Source: Bacteroidia bacterium
GTDB taxonomy: Bacteria; Bacteroidota; Bacteroidia; UBA4408
Reading direction: 5' to 3'
Assembly (NCBI GenBank): GCA_023262495.1
Contig: JALRAS010000008.1
Coordinates: 1-47,266 of the forward strand
Length of the DNA stretch: 47,266 nucleotides
Shown: one piece after another, positions 24,475-34,312 of the stretch
How positions within the stretch are numbered: the stretch's first letter is position 1
Layout: each line of letters starts with the position of its first letter
The notes under the pieces: generated by a model
The model's input: the letters and a program-made list of their open reading frames with translations, nothing else
Told to the model about the DNA's origin: nothing
The model's database searches: none
Made by a program: the position numbers and the translations under genes

Positions 24475-26388
24475 CTATCGAATCACAAATGACTTGTTGA
24501 ATTCGCCCTGCGCATCACTTATCTTGAGCATGTAAAATCCTTTTTGCAACTCGTTAACTTGTAAGTGATGAATATTGTTCCCTCTCACGGTAGCTACATT
24601 TCTGGTATATACCACCTTGCCTGTAATATCAGTAACCTGCAGCATCATATTGCTTGGTGAACCGGCATTAAACTCCACTGTAAAAATACCATCGTTAGGA
24701 TTAGGATACAAGTTAAGTGAAGATACATTGGTTTTAATGGCTATGCCACTGCAAACAGTAACTTCAATCGATTGAGAAACAGTAGTATCACATCCTCCGC
24801 TATTCACATAAGTGTAATTAATGGCGTAAGTGCCCGCGCCTGCAACAGCAGGATCAAATGTATTGCCGTTAATGCCTGTACCGCTGAAATTACCACCTGC
24901 GGGGCTTCCTGTAAGCAATAGAGGAGCATCAATGGTGCATATAGTTGTACTTAAGCCACTGAATGACACTGCAGGAAGTGTGTTAGTAACAATATTTACA
25001 GCCGTTGAAACATTGCTGCAACTCGAAGGATTGGTTACTTGCACTGTATACGAACCATCGGACAATGTATTTAAATTGGCTGTAGTAGCGCCACTAATTA
25101 CTGCACCATCTTTAAACCATTGATAGGTGTTTTCGGGGTGATAAATGGCAGATAAAGTTGGGTATGATTCTCCCGGGCACAAATTAATGGTGTCCTGCAA
25201 AGAAACAATGGCAGCTGTTGGAAGGCAACCTGTTGCGCCAATCCTACGTACTGTTCCATTAAATGAATTAGCCATATAAATCTCCCCACGATAATCTTCA
25301 CCAAAAGCAACATAAGCTCCTGTTCCAGCAACTGTCCCTAGGTCAAATGTGGTGAAGGTGCCATTCGCATTTTTTCTTGTAAGACGAATTTTGCTATCGC
25401 AATAATCGGTATAAATGTAGTAGCCATATAAACTGCCATGTTTTGCCCCACGATACATGTAACCACCAGTTACCGAACAACCGGTTGAGTGACTATAAAC
25501 AGCAACCGGGGGAGTAGTGCTGCTGAATGTTGGGCAACCGGTTTGGCTAACATTTGGTGTTTGAACATTTCCCTCATAGCATCTCCAGCCATAATTTCTG
25601 CCTCCGGGTGTCCCAAGCGCTTCGTAATCTATTTCTTCCCATGCACTTTGCCCTACATCGCCAATCCACATATCTCCATAAATCCTGTCGAAGCTCCATT
25701 TCCATGGGTTGCGTAAGCCATATGACCATATTTCTGCTCTATTGGATGTTCCAACAAATGGATTGTCGGCAGGAATCCCATAAGCCAAAGGTGCTTGTGG
25801 ATTATCAACATCTATCCTGAGCATTTTACCCAATAATAGCGTTAAATTTTGGGCTCTGTTACCCGGATCATTGGCACTGCCACCATCTCCCATTCCTATG
25901 TATAAATACCCATCAGGACCAAATGCAATGCAACCTCCGTTGTGGTTAGAAAATGGCTGAGAAATGGTTAACAAAACAGTGGCACTGGCGGGGTCAGCCA
26001 CATTTGAGTCGGCTGCACTCACTTGATATCTGGCTATGGTGGTAGCCCCACCACTGATTGCAGTATAGTTCACATAAAAATATCCGTTGTTTTTGTAGTC
26101 GGGATGAAAGGCCATACCCAATAAACCACGCTCATCTCCCGTTGATGCCGGATTGGTGCATATTCCTGTTAGATTAAGAAAAGGTGTTGCGTTTTGCACA
26201 CCATTGCTATCACAAACTATAATTTTTCCGGCTTGTTGAACAAAAAATAAGCGGCTGTCATTACAATTTCTGATATCAACCACCCTGCTATTGCCGGTGT
26301 TAAACGTAGTAAAAGTAAGTGTTGGCTGGGCCTGTGCAAAACATGCCACTATTGCAAGCAAACATAAAATAGCGTAACTCTTTTTCAT
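24475..26388 (-). CDS. PQQ-type sugar dehydrogenase (GSDH) with T9SS sorting domain
   Basis: A 637-residue secreted enzyme. Residues 1-20 form a signal peptide (cleavage at CFAQAQ). Residues 25-380 are a six-bladed propeller of the glucose/sorbosone dehydrogenase family: GDERGLLGMAFHPDY, NHNGGCIAFGPDGYLYIGMGDGG, GKMLRIDV, GLRNPWKWSFD and DVGQSAWEEI are its usual blocks, and the His and Arg residues in them would contact PQQ. Residues 390-530 have Ig-like repeats (ENTYQWFKDGAVI, then a Cys-rich strand pattern). Residues 560-637 are a T9SS domain with LYPNPNDGIFTVEF and KGFYMLKIS. It likely oxidises aldose sugars outside the cell. No PQQ synthesis genes are nearby. ATG follows a strong promoter. 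Confidence 0.92.
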   Translation of the reverse strand: MKKSYAILCLLAIVACFAQAQPTLTFTTFNTGNSRVVDIRNCNDSRLFFVQQAGKIIVCDSNGVQNATPFLNLTGICTNPASTGDERGLLGMAFHPDYKNNGYFYVNYTAISGGATTIARYQVSAADSNVADPASATVLLTISQPFSNHNGGCIAFGPDGYLYIGMGDGGSANDPGNRAQNLTLLLGKMLRIDVDNPQAPLAYGIPADNPFVGTSNRAEIWSYGLRNPWKWSFDRIYGDMWIGDVGQSAWEEIDYEALGTPGGRNYGWRCYEGNVQTPNVSQTGCPTFSSTTPPVAVYSHSTGCSVTGGYMYRGAKHGSLYGYYIYTDYCDSKIRLTRKNANGTFTTFDLGTVAGTGAYVAFGEDYRGEIYMANSFNGTVRRIGATGCLPTAAIVSLQDTINLCPGESYPTLSAIYHPENTYQWFKDGAVISGATTANLNTLSDGSYTVQVTNPSSCSNVSTAVNIVTNTLPAVSFSGLSTTICTIDAPLLLTGSPAGGNFSGTGINGNTFDPAVAGAGTYAINYTYVNSGGCDTTVSQSIEVTVCSGIAIKTNVSSLNLYPNPNDGIFTVEFNAGSPSNMMLQVTDITGKVVYTRNVATVRGNNIHHLQVNELQKGFYMLKISDAQGEFNKSFVIR

Positions 26389-26410
26389 TATATTTAATTT
26401 TAATTGATGA

Positions 26411-26439
26411 CAAACTTACTAAAAATGCCGTTAATCAAA
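26411..26439 (-). promoter_or_regulatory. Promoter of the sugar dehydrogenase gene
   Basis: The minus strand carries TTTG at 26439-26436, 17 bases of spacer, and TAAGTTTG at 26418-26411. This is the clearest full -33/-7 pair of the phylum's type in the window. The predicted start lies about 16 bases before the ATG. Confidence 0.65.
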
Positions 26440-26496
26440 GCTAATTTTTAATATGATACCTAAAACGATAGACTAAATTAGAATAGGTAAAGATAT

Positions 26497-26504
26497 TATA
26501 TTTG
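26497..26504 (+). promoter_or_regulatory. -7 promoter box for the RmlD-like gene
   Basis: TATATTTG is an exact TAnnTTTG about 50 bases before the ATG at 26552. The 26440-26496 segment lacks a clean -33 TTTG. Confidence 0.4.
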
Positions 26505-26551
26505 TGATGATTTTAAGCATCGTATTCTTGTAAGTTAATTTTCCTTTTCTC

Positions 26552-27505
26552 ATGCAACGTATTCTCATTACCGGTACTAATGGTTTATTAGGACAAAAAT
26601 TGGTTTATCTGCTCTTGGAGCGAAATAAAACCACAGCCAGTCAGTTTCAAATCACTGCTACTTCAAGAGGAGAAAATAGGCTAATGAACAAAAAAGGATA
26701 TCAATACTTAGACCTTGATATTACCAATGCTGATGAAGTAGCGCGTGTTTTTACCCTTGTAAAGCCGCATATCATTATCAATACGGCAGCTATGACCAAC
26801 GTAGATCAATGTGAAAAGGAGAGAAAAGCTTGTGATGCAATCAATGTTGAAGCCGTGGCACATCAGCTGAGCGCACTCGAAAAATTGCAGCATGCCGAAA
26901 AAAATTACAAGCCCCATTTTATTCATTTGAGTACCGATTTTGTGTTTGATGGCAAAGCAGGGCCTTACAGCGAGGCAGATCAACCTAATCCCATTTCTTA
27001 TTATGGTCATTCAAAATACAAGGCCGATTTATTGGTGCAAGAAAGTGCTGTAAAATGGGCTATTGTGCGCACCATCATTGTGTACGGAGTAGTTGATAAT
27101 ATGAGTCGATCTAACCTGGTATTGTGGGCTAAATCTGCTTTGCAGAAAGGAGAAAAAATCAATGTTATCAACGATCAGTTCAGGGCTCCTACCCTTGCCG
27201 AGGATTTGGCTGAGGGTTGCATGTTGATTGCCGATAAAAAAGCAACAGGCATTTTTAACATCAGCGGACGCGATACATACAGCATTCTCGATTTGGTTTA
27301 TCAGGTTGCCGACTTTTGGCAGCTCGATAAATCGCTCATTCAAGTGGTTTCATCAGATACACTCAATCAGCCGGCAAAACGTCCACCACGCACAGGTTTT
27401 AAATTAGATAAGGCCATTGATATTTTAGGCTATCAGCCAAAATCTTTTAGAGAGGGGTTAATGATAGTAGATAAGCAATTGAAAGCGCTTGAGAAAAACG
27501 GATAG
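26552..27505 (+). CDS. dTDP-4-dehydrorhamnose reductase-like SDR (RmlD type)
   Basis: An extended SDR of 317 residues. TGTNGLLGQ (residues 7-15) binds the dinucleotide, and the pattern NTAAMTNVDQCE, HLSTDFVFDGKAGPY and YYGHSKYKAD (Tyr/Lys catalytic pair) matches the RmlD substrate-binding family, which reduces 4-keto-dTDP-rhamnose with NAD(P)H. The C-terminal segment with RPPRTGFKLDKAIDILGY is also of RmlD type. The other rml genes are absent, so a relative acting on another NDP-sugar or a tRNA/methionine-associated role (as in MAT2B) is not excluded. Converges with the TonB-receptor-like gene, two bases apart. Confidence 0.85.
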   Translation: MQRILITGTNGLLGQKLVYLLLERNKTTASQFQITATSRGENRLMNKKGYQYLDLDITNADEVARVFTLVKPHIIINTAAMTNVDQCEKERKACDAINVEAVAHQLSALEKLQHAEKNYKPHFIHLSTDFVFDGKAGPYSEADQPNPISYYGHSKYKADLLVQESAVKWAIVRTIIVYGVVDNMSRSNLVLWAKSALQKGEKINVINDQFRAPTLAEDLAEGCMLIADKKATGIFNISGRDTYSILDLVYQVADFWQLDKSLIQVVSSDTLNQPAKRPPRTGFKLDKAIDILGYQPKSFREGLMIVDKQLKALEKNG

Positions 27506-27507
27506 CT

Positions 27508-29985
27508 TTAAAAACCGCCACCTTCTTCATTTTTGTAGTCGTTGTCTCTTGATTTGTTTCTGCGCGGAGCCGCTTCACCTGAGCCAAAACGGTAATTAAA
27601 TGTAAGCGTGGCAATTCTTGTTTCGCGCTTCCGCTCCACTTGCTGACTGAAATTGCTACCTGATGTGCTCACCCTGAAACGCATTTCATCCATCACGTCT
27701 GATACGCCCAAGGTTAAGGTGCCTTTTCCTTTTAGCACATCTTTCTTAAGTGCAAAGTCAATTTGACTCATAGGTAAAATAACGCCTTGTGCCAATATGT
27801 TTCGTGCATTGTACATGGCAGTTAGTTGCAACGACCAACCATTTTTAAGCAGCATGTTGCTGAGCATTTTTACATTCCAACTGAGGTTTGAAGTATTTAT
27901 TTCTCCGTCTTGATTAGTGCCTCTGATGAGTGTCCTGAAACCGTTGAGGTTAAGGGTAACATTCCACCACTTGAAAAACTCAATTCGGCTAACGGTTTCT
28001 AAACCCATATTATCGCTGCTACCCAAGTTAGTAAAGGTTACAATGGTTTGGTTATTTCCGTTTATACTGATATTGCGCATAATCAAACCCACTGTTTTAC
28101 GAAAGTAAAAGCTGCCCGAAAAGTTAATTTTTTTATGGTTGTACAGAAAAGCAAGTTCTGTATTGTGTGTATACTCGGGATTAAGGTACGGATTTCCCGT
28201 TCTTAAAATAAGCGGATTGCTGTAGTCGGCAAAAGGTGATAGCTGGCCCACACCGGGGCGATTGATTCTACGACCGTAATTCAATTGCAACTCCATTTTT
28301 TCACTAATTTTTCTATTGATATAAGCCGTTGGAAAAATGTTGAAGTAGTTATTGAAATAATTGCTGTTATCATTCACCAGGGTTGACTTTGTGTTTGCTT
28401 GCTCAGCTCTAATCCCTCCTTTAAAACTCCATTTGCCAAGTGTTTGCGCAAAACTACAATAGGCAGCGTAGATGTGCTCTGTAAAAATAAATCGGTTATT
28501 CAAACTATCATCGGCAACAAATTCACCCAAACTATTGCTATAAGTTTCAGAAAAAAAATCGTTATCAATCACACGGTTGATATTTTTTAATCCGCACTCG
28601 AGCTTGGCAGACTTGAGCACAGGACTTTCGTAATCAAGCGTATTAGAGTTGATGGTAAAGTTGGATGTGCTGAGATTGTTTTGGTAAAACCAAAATGGGG
28701 TAATCTCTTGATAGTTCTCCCTGTAATTTTCTTGACGATAACGCGCATCGGTAAGGTTATTATTTTTAGAGTAATTAGATTCAATGGTAAGCAACTGTTT
28801 GGGCTTCGAAAATTTTTTTCGATAGTTAATGTTGTAATCTTGCGCTATTCCTTTGTTGGGGGTTCCTGAATACCTGTTGAATGCTGATATACCCTGCCTG
28901 CTCATATTCTCGGTATTGTTGTTGAGAAGCTCATACTCAGATTTATTTTCAGCATTAATGGTTGCATTAAATCCCAAGGTGACTTTATCACTGAGGTTAT
29001 AATCTAAGCCCGTTTTCAGGCTGTGATTTCTATTGAAGTTATTCGAATTGTTTTTTTGTGTGAGATATATGGCAGTATCCGCAACATAGGTTGTGCGATT
29101 TACATCGCCTCTTCCGAACCTTTCATTGTATCGAAAACTGTAATTGCTGTAAAAGTTGATTTTATTTTTTCGGATGCTGTAAGCAATGTTGGTATTGCAC
29201 TTATTGTTGGTGCCGGCACTTTGACTAACACTCCCGTTGGTACCTTGCAATTTATTTTTCTTGAGCACAATATTGATAATACCACTCATCCCATCAGGGT
29301 CATATTTTGCAGAGGGGTTGGTAATCACCTCTACCGACTCGATTGCGCTGGCAGGAATTCCGGCCAATACACCTGCACGCCCGCCACCACTTATTCCGCT
29401 TGGTCTGCCATCAATTAAAATGGTAACATTGCCACTGCCTCGTAAACTAATATTTCCATTAATATCAACACTCACAGTAGGTACTTGTGCCAAAACATCA
29501 TTAGCAGATCCTCCGTTGGCAACCGCCAATTTTTCGGCATCAAATACTTTTTTATCGATCGTGTTTTTAACCATGTCTTGTTGTGTTTCAACCACCACTT
29601 CTTTCAATTGCTTTTGATTATTTTCAAGCGCAATATTCCCCATGTTTTTTGATTCTTCTCGTTTGAGAAAAATGGTATCAATGACTAAGGTTTTATAGCC
29701 CATAAATGCAATTTTCATCTTGTATTTGCCGGGCCTCAGTTTGTCAATCTCAAAAGTGCCTGTTGCACCCGAAACAACACCTCCAATTAAAGTGTCTTTG
29801 GGCATTCTGAATATGCTAATGGCAGCAAACTCTACAGGTTCCTTAGATGTTTTATCAATGATTACGCCTGAAATTTTAGAAAATGCGGGAGCACCGCCCT
29901 CGCCTCGTTTATAATTGTTATCCTGAGCAAGCGCTAAACCACAGGCAAACTGCAGCAACAACAAGTAATATATGGGTTTAATCAA
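27508..29985 (-). CDS. TonB-receptor-like outer-membrane beta-barrel protein
   Basis: An 825-residue outer-membrane protein. After a signal peptide (cleavage near ALAQ) is a carboxypeptidase-regulatory-like domain (about residues 35-115: GVIIDKTSKEPVEFAAISIF), then a plug domain (AEKLAVANGGSANDVLAQVP, ISLRGSGNVTILIDGRP, ASAIESVEVITNPSAKYDPDG) and a 22-strand-type barrel of the OMP_b-brl_3 kind ending in a KNEEGGGF tail. The start is uncertain. An in-frame ATG lies at 30015, but a TATATTTG promoter box overlaps it, so the TTG at 29985 (signal MIKPIYYLLLLQFACG) is preferred. No SusD or TonB gene is nearby. The ligand is unknown. Confidence 0.9.
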   Translation of the reverse strand: MIKPIYYLLLLQFACGLALAQDNNYKRGEGGAPAFSKISGVIIDKTSKEPVEFAAISIFRMPKDTLIGGVVSGATGTFEIDKLRPGKYKMKIAFMGYKTLVIDTIFLKREESKNMGNIALENNQKQLKEVVVETQQDMVKNTIDKKVFDAEKLAVANGGSANDVLAQVPTVSVDINGNISLRGSGNVTILIDGRPSGISGGGRAGVLAGIPASAIESVEVITNPSAKYDPDGMSGIINIVLKKNKLQGTNGSVSQSAGTNNKCNTNIAYSIRKNKINFYSNYSFRYNERFGRGDVNRTTYVADTAIYLTQKNNSNNFNRNHSLKTGLDYNLSDKVTLGFNATINAENKSEYELLNNNTENMSRQGISAFNRYSGTPNKGIAQDYNINYRKKFSKPKQLLTIESNYSKNNNLTDARYRQENYRENYQEITPFWFYQNNLSTSNFTINSNTLDYESPVLKSAKLECGLKNINRVIDNDFFSETYSNSLGEFVADDSLNNRFIFTEHIYAAYCSFAQTLGKWSFKGGIRAEQANTKSTLVNDNSNYFNNYFNIFPTAYINRKISEKMELQLNYGRRINRPGVGQLSPFADYSNPLILRTGNPYLNPEYTHNTELAFLYNHKKINFSGSFYFRKTVGLIMRNISINGNNQTIVTFTNLGSSDNMGLETVSRIEFFKWWNVTLNLNGFRTLIRGTNQDGEINTSNLSWNVKMLSNMLLKNGWSLQLTAMYNARNILAQGVILPMSQIDFALKKDVLKGKGTLTLGVSDVMDEMRFRVSTSGSNFSQQVERKRETRIATLTFNYRFGSGEAAPRRNKSRDNDYKNEEGGGF

Positions 29986-30002
29986 AATTTTTTTTATGGG
30001 TG

Positions 30003-30010
30003 CAAATATA
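30003..30010 (-). promoter_or_regulatory. -7 promoter box overlapping the upstream ATG of the TonB-receptor-like gene
   Basis: The minus strand reads TATATTTG, an exact TAnnTTTG, directly over the codons just after the ATG at 30015. If active, transcription starts near 29996, downstream of that ATG, and translation must start at the TTG at 29985. Confidence 0.5.
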
Positions 30011-30069
30011 CACATTCGAAGTGAAGTGCCGTATAAAAGTCAGTAAAGAAACCTTTTATTTGTAGTTAT

Positions 30070-31452
30070 TTACCTCAATAATGGCTTCAGCGATAATAGT
30101 TTGGGTTGATTCGATTTAATCCAACTGCGTATCAAAACATCATTATCAGGGTAATAATCTGCCTTGTTAATCACATCCATAAAGTCATCTAAACTATTGA
30201 GTTGTGTATATTCATCAAAGTAACCTGTTCCTACAAATTTATTGTTGAGTACTACTATCATTGCCTTTTCACCTTGTGAGCGGCCTGCGGTAATTATGGC
30301 AAAGTGTGGATCTGTGTACGAATGCTTCTTAATCAGGGAGGCCGCCCTTTTGTTGTAACTATCAATGTCTTCTTCTCCCGCACAAATGCCATTGCATCGC
30401 TTAATTTGATGATGAAAACATACCGCATTTTCTTGCAGCAAGCCACAATAGCTCATGCACAGGCAATATTCATCAATCATACTTTCTAAAAAGTTGCGCG
30501 CTTGTGCATATCCATTAAAGGCCAACATGGCTCTATCAGAGGAGGCTACCGGTACAATATGAAAGCAAATGATGCCTGCCTTGTTTTTCTCCCATTCAAC
30601 ACAATGTGTAAACTCATCGGCCTTTCGCATGCGGTTGAATTTTGGTTTGTGTTTTTTAATCTCTTCATTCTCTAGCAGCAACGCAATAAGTTCATTGCCA
30701 GTTCTTACAAAATCTACATTGTGCAGCTCATGAAGCATCTTCTTCCCCTTTTGTTCTTTGCTGTTAAAGTGGCTCATGGCACGGTTATACATGTTGGAGC
30801 TTTTTCCTATGTATATAATTTCTTGCTGTTCATTCAAAAAGTAATAAACCCCGCACGCTTCTGGTAATTTGTCGAGTATATATTGCTTTATTTTGTCGAT
30901 TTTCCTCACCATCAAGTCATCGAGCCCCTTCGTTTTGTATTGAGGATGCGTACTTTTAACTTGCATTAATATATCAAACAATTGTGCCGTGGCTACTGCA
31001 TCTCCTCTTGAACGATGTCGGGCCTCGTTATGTATCTGATAATAATCGCACAAATGACCTAAGCTGTATGATTTTAACCCTGGAACCAATTTTCTGCTGA
31101 GCCGCACTGTACATAGCGTATCACGCTTATAGGAGAAGCCCAGGGAGGCAAATTCTTCTTTTACAAAGCCATAATCGAAACCAACATTGTGCGCCACAAA
31201 AATTTTGTTTTCGGTCATTTCAAGAATTTTTTTTGCCACTTCAAAAAATTTGGGAGCGTCTTCGACCATCGCATTGGTGATTCCCGAAATATTAGTAAAA
31301 TAAGGCGATATGTAACATTCGGGATTGATTAAAGTGGTAAACTCATCAATCACCGAAAGGCCATCATGAATCAATATGGTGATCTCAATAATCCGCCCTC
31401 TTCTGAAGTCGAACTTTCCTCCGCAGGTTTCTATGTCTATAATAGCAAACAT
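30070..31452 (-). CDS. DnaQ-type exonuclease / GIY-YIG / UvrC-like fusion nuclease
   Basis: A 460-residue three-part protein. Residues 1-165 are a DEDDh 3'-5' exonuclease: Asp6 and Glu8 in FAIIDIET, HNVGFDYGF, and the ARHRSRGDAVATA block with the conserved His and Asp. Residues about 198-275 are a GIY-YIG endonuclease domain (CGVYYFLN, IIYIGKS, AMSHF, and Glu in the ALLLENEEIKKHKPKFN block). Residues 325-360 hold a Cys-rich segment (CLCMSYCG, CFHHQIKRCNGIC) like the Cys region after the UvrC nuclease domain. The layout resembles polymerase-epsilon/UvrC hybrid proteins known in actinobacteria and Bacteroidota, and suggests a repair role. ATG at 31452; tail of the transcript unclear. Monocistronic. 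Confidence 0.9.
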   Translation of the reverse strand: MFAIIDIETCGGKFDFRRGRIIEITILIHDGLSVIDEFTTLINPECYISPYFTNISGITNAMVEDAPKFFEVAKKILEMTENKIFVAHNVGFDYGFVKEEFASLGFSYKRDTLCTVRLSRKLVPGLKSYSLGHLCDYYQIHNEARHRSRGDAVATAQLFDILMQVKSTHPQYKTKGLDDLMVRKIDKIKQYILDKLPEACGVYYFLNEQQEIIYIGKSSNMYNRAMSHFNSKEQKGKKMLHELHNVDFVRTGNELIALLLENEEIKKHKPKFNRMRKADEFTHCVEWEKNKAGIICFHIVPVASSDRAMLAFNGYAQARNFLESMIDEYCLCMSYCGLLQENAVCFHHQIKRCNGICAGEEDIDSYNKRAASLIKKHSYTDPHFAIITAGRSQGEKAMIVVLNNKFVGTGYFDEYTQLNSLDDFMDVINKADYYPDNDVLIRSWIKSNQPKLLSLKPLLR

Positions 31453-31813
31453 TTCAGCAAAGCGGCTTTAACATGATGCAACTGCCGCCTTCATTCAAAA
31501 CAGATGTTCGCGTATAAATCATGGGTGTAAATTCATTATTTGGTAAACAATCGACATATCGATGATGCTTTTTACAAAGGTAATGATAACAGACATATGT
31601 CTTATTTGCAGAAATGTGTATTGGCACAAGAATTGAAAACAATATTTGTATTACATTCGAATTGAGTTAATAAATAAATAGTTATCAGCAGGTTAAGCGC
31701 GATGTTTGGAGGTGGAAGGTTTACAGATAAAGCGAGGGCGCAAAATTTGCTGACAATTTGTCTTTACACGCAAAGCGAATAATTTTTTTTAGTTTCTTTG
31801 AATTAAACAAACA
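31453..31813. other. 361-base intergenic region between the fusion nuclease and lon
   Basis: No convincing gene. The longest open stretch (minus strand, 62 codons from 31642) has no clear start signal and no resemblance to a family. The region holds one exact -7 box and a palindrome on the nuclease side. A T-rich run with TTTCTTTG ends 16 bases before the lon ATG, but it is not an exact TAnnTTTG, so the lon promoter is not pinned down. Confidence 0.6.
31575..31602 (-). promoter_or_regulatory. -7 box and adjacent 12-bp palindrome upstream of the fusion nuclease
   Basis: The minus strand shows TACCTTTG at 31582-31575. Just upstream, at 31591-31602, is the perfect palindrome AGACATATGTCT, lying within the -33/-7 spacer where a repressor could bind. 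The leader to the ATG at 31452 would be about 115 bases. Confidence 0.4.
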
Positions 31814-34294
31814 ATGGAAAACGATAATTTCAATTTTCAATTAAATAATTTTGATCAAATAGCAGATGATGAGGCGGAGTTTATTCCCCTGCTCTCTACC
31901 GAAGATGAGGAGCAGATGAATGCCGAAAAAATTCCGGACGTGCTGCCTATTTTATCATTACGCAATACTGTGCTCTTTCCGGGTGTGGTAATTCCTATTA
32001 CCGTTGGGCGAGATAAGTCTATTAAACTTATTAAGGATGCCTATAAGGGAGATAAAATAATTGGGGTACTTTCTCAAAAAGATGATAAGATTGAGGATCC
32101 AAGTCCTAACGACTTAAATAAGATTGGCACTGTTGCCTTTATCGTAAAAATGTTACGCATGCCCGATGGTAACACCACCGTTATTATTCAAGGTAAGAAG
32201 CGTTTTGAAATGAAGGAAGTGGTGCAGCAAGAACCATATCTCAAAGCAACCATTGTTCCTTTTGAGGAAACACGCCCATCGAAAACCGAAAAAGAGTTTT
32301 TGGCCTTAGTTGCATCGCTGAAGGATTTGGCGCTGCAGATTATTCAAAAATCGCCAAACATCCCTTCGGAGGCGGCATTCGCCATAAAAAATATCGAAAG
32401 TCCTTCGTTTTTGATTAACTTTATTTCTTCAAACATGAATGCCCCGGTGGCCGAAAAGCAGAAAATGCTCGAAGTTGCCGACTTAAAGGACAGGGCCACA
32501 TTTGTGCTTCAACATCTTAGCAAAGAGTTGCAAATGCTTGAGCTCAAAAATCAAATTCAAAGCAAGGTAAAGGTTGATATGGATAAGCAACAACGCGACT
32601 ATTTTTTAAGTCAGCAGCTTAAAACCATTCAAGAAGAGTTAGGAAACTCTATTGACAAAGAAGTAAATGAATATCAAAAGCGTGCCGAGAAGAAAAAATG
32701 GACTGCAGAAGTAGCAGAAACATTCAATAAAGAATTGCAAAAGCTGCAACGCATGAATCCCAACTCAGCGGAATATTCGGTGCAAACCAACTATATTGAC
32801 ACCTTGTTGGATTTGCCATGGAACGAGTATACAAAAGACCGTTTTGACTTAAAAAAGGCGCAAAAGATTTTAGATGATGATCATTTTGGCTTGGATAAAG
32901 TTAAAGACAGAATTATTGAACACTTGGCTGTGCTCAAAATGAAGGGCAATATGAAAGCTCCTATCCTTTGCTTGTACGGGCCCCCGGGTGTTGGCAAAAC
33001 ATCGCTCGGAAAGTCGGTAGCCAAGGCACTCGGCCGCAAATTCATACGCATGAGTTTGGGCGGTGTGCACGATGAAGCTGAAATACGTGGTCATCGTAAA
33101 ACATATATTGGTGCTATGCCGGGCCGTATCATTCAAAATATTAAGAAGGTAAAATCTTCAAACCCTGTATTCATTCTCGATGAAATTGACAAGGTTGCAA
33201 GTAGCTATCATGGAGATCCCTCATCGGCATTGTTGGAGGTACTAGACCCTGAGCAAAACAATGCTTTCTATGATAACTTTTTAGAGTTGGAATATGATTT
33301 AAGCAAGGTTATGTTTATTGCCACGGCCAATTCGCTAAGTAGTATTCAACCTGCTCTTCGCGATAGATTAGAAATTATTGACGTAAGTGGATATACCATT
33401 GAGGAAAAGCTAGAAATAGCCAAGCGTCACCTTGTACCAAAACAAATGGAGGAGCATGGCTTAAAGAAAAATCAATTGCAGTTTTCCGATGCCGCAATCG
33501 AGTGTTTGATAGATGATTACACACGCGAAAGCGGGGTAAGAGCGCTCGAAAAGCAAATAGCAAAAGTGATTAGAGCCAATGCCCGACACATTGCCATGAA
33601 GGAGGAATATAACAATAAACTAACTCCCGATGACATTAAGCGCATATTGGGTCCAAAGATGTTTCATCGCGATAAATACCAAGACAATAGCGTGGCAGGA
33701 GTTGTTACAGGTTTGGCTTGGACTGCTGTTGGTGGCGATATTTTATTTATCGAAGTGAGCTTAAGCAAAAGTCCGAAATCGGGCGGAAAGCTTACTTTGA
33801 CAGGCAATTTGGGCGATGTAATGAAGGAGTCAGCAGTAATTGCTCTCGAATATTTAAAGTCGCACAACGAAACCTTTGGAATTGCCGCAGAGGCATTCAA
33901 CAATTGGAATATTCACATACATGTGCCCGAAGGCGCTACCCCAAAAGATGGCCCTTCAGCAGGTATAACCATGCTCACCGCACTGGCATCAGCATTCACA
34001 CAGCGCAAGGTAAAAGCCAACTTGGCCATGACAGGAGAAATTACTTTGAGAGGAAAAGTACTGCCTGTTGGCGGAATCAAGGAAAAAATATTGGCCGCAA
34101 AGCGGGCAGGAATAAATGAAGTGATATTGTGTGCAGAAAACAAAAAAGATATTGAAGAAATCAGGCAGGATTACATCTCAAATATGAAATTTCATTACGT
34201 TACCGAAATGGAAGAAGTAATCAAAGCGGCCTTGCTCAACGAAAAGGTTGATAAACCAATTAATCTTGAAATAAAGGAAGAAAAGGAAAAATAA
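31814..34294 (+). CDS. lon: ATP-dependent protease Lon
   Basis: Lon unfolds and degrades misfolded and regulatory proteins in the cytoplasm. The 826-residue protein has the substrate-binding N-domain ([18 protein letters not shown]), a coiled-coil region, an AAA+ module (Walker A GPPGVGKT at 389-396; Walker [18 protein letters not shown] sensor region) and a serine-lysine protease domain with Ser715 in [11 protein letters not shown] and Lys756 in LPVGGIKEK. The N-terminus has an acidic extension ([20 protein letters not shown]) before the Lon domain, common in Bacteroidota. Converges with the GGGPS gene 18 bases away. Confidence 0.98.
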   Translation: MENDNFNFQLNNFDQIADDEAEFIPLLSTEDEEQMNAEKIPDVLPILSLRNTVLFPGVVIPITVGRDKSIKLIKDAYKGDKIIGVLSQKDDKIEDPSPNDLNKIGTVAFIVKMLRMPDGNTTVIIQGKKRFEMKEVVQQEPYLKATIVPFEETRPSKTEKEFLALVASLKDLALQIIQKSPNIPSEAAFAIKNIESPSFLINFISSNMNAPVAEKQKMLEVADLKDRATFVLQHLSKELQMLELKNQIQSKVKVDMDKQQRDYFLSQQLKTIQEELGNSIDKEVNEYQKRAEKKKWTAEVAETFNKELQKLQRMNPNSAEYSVQTNYIDTLLDLPWNEYTKDRFDLKKAQKILDDDHFGLDKVKDRIIEHLAVLKMKGNMKAPILCLYGPPGVGKTSLGKSVAKALGRKFIRMSLGGVHDEAEIRGHRKTYIGAMPGRIIQNIKKVKSSNPVFILDEIDKVASSYHGDPSSALLEVLDPEQNNAFYDNFLELEYDLSKVMFIATANSLSSIQPALRDRLEIIDVSGYTIEEKLEIAKRHLVPKQMEEHGLKKNQLQFSDAAIECLIDDYTRESGVRALEKQIAKVIRANARHIAMKEEYNNKLTPDDIKRILGPKMFHRDKYQDNSVAGVVTGLAWTAVGGDILFIEVSLSKSPKSGGKLTLTGNLGDVMKESAVIALEYLKSHNETFGIAAEAFNNWNIHIHVPEGATPKDGPSAGITMLTALASAFTQRKVKANLAMTGEITLRGKVLPVGGIKEKILAAKRAGINEVILCAENKKDIEEIRQDYISNMKFHYVTEMEEVIKAALLNEKVDKPINLEIKEEKEK

Positions 34295-34312
34295 TTCGAA
34301 TTTGATTGTTGC

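Noticed and set aside
24353-24535. 60-codon frame translating the heptamer repeat into IHNSQL-type peptide
   Set aside because: Such peptides arise from the repeat itself, and the frame runs into the antisense strand of the sugar dehydrogenase gene.
29023-29617. Long antisense frames (131 and 126 codons) opposite the TonB-receptor-like gene
   Set aside because: Shadows of a real coding strand; the opposite frame has clear plug-domain motifs.
31454-31642. 62-codon minus-strand frame upstream of the fusion nuclease
   Set aside because: No start signal, poor coding character, and it spans the predicted promoter and palindrome.
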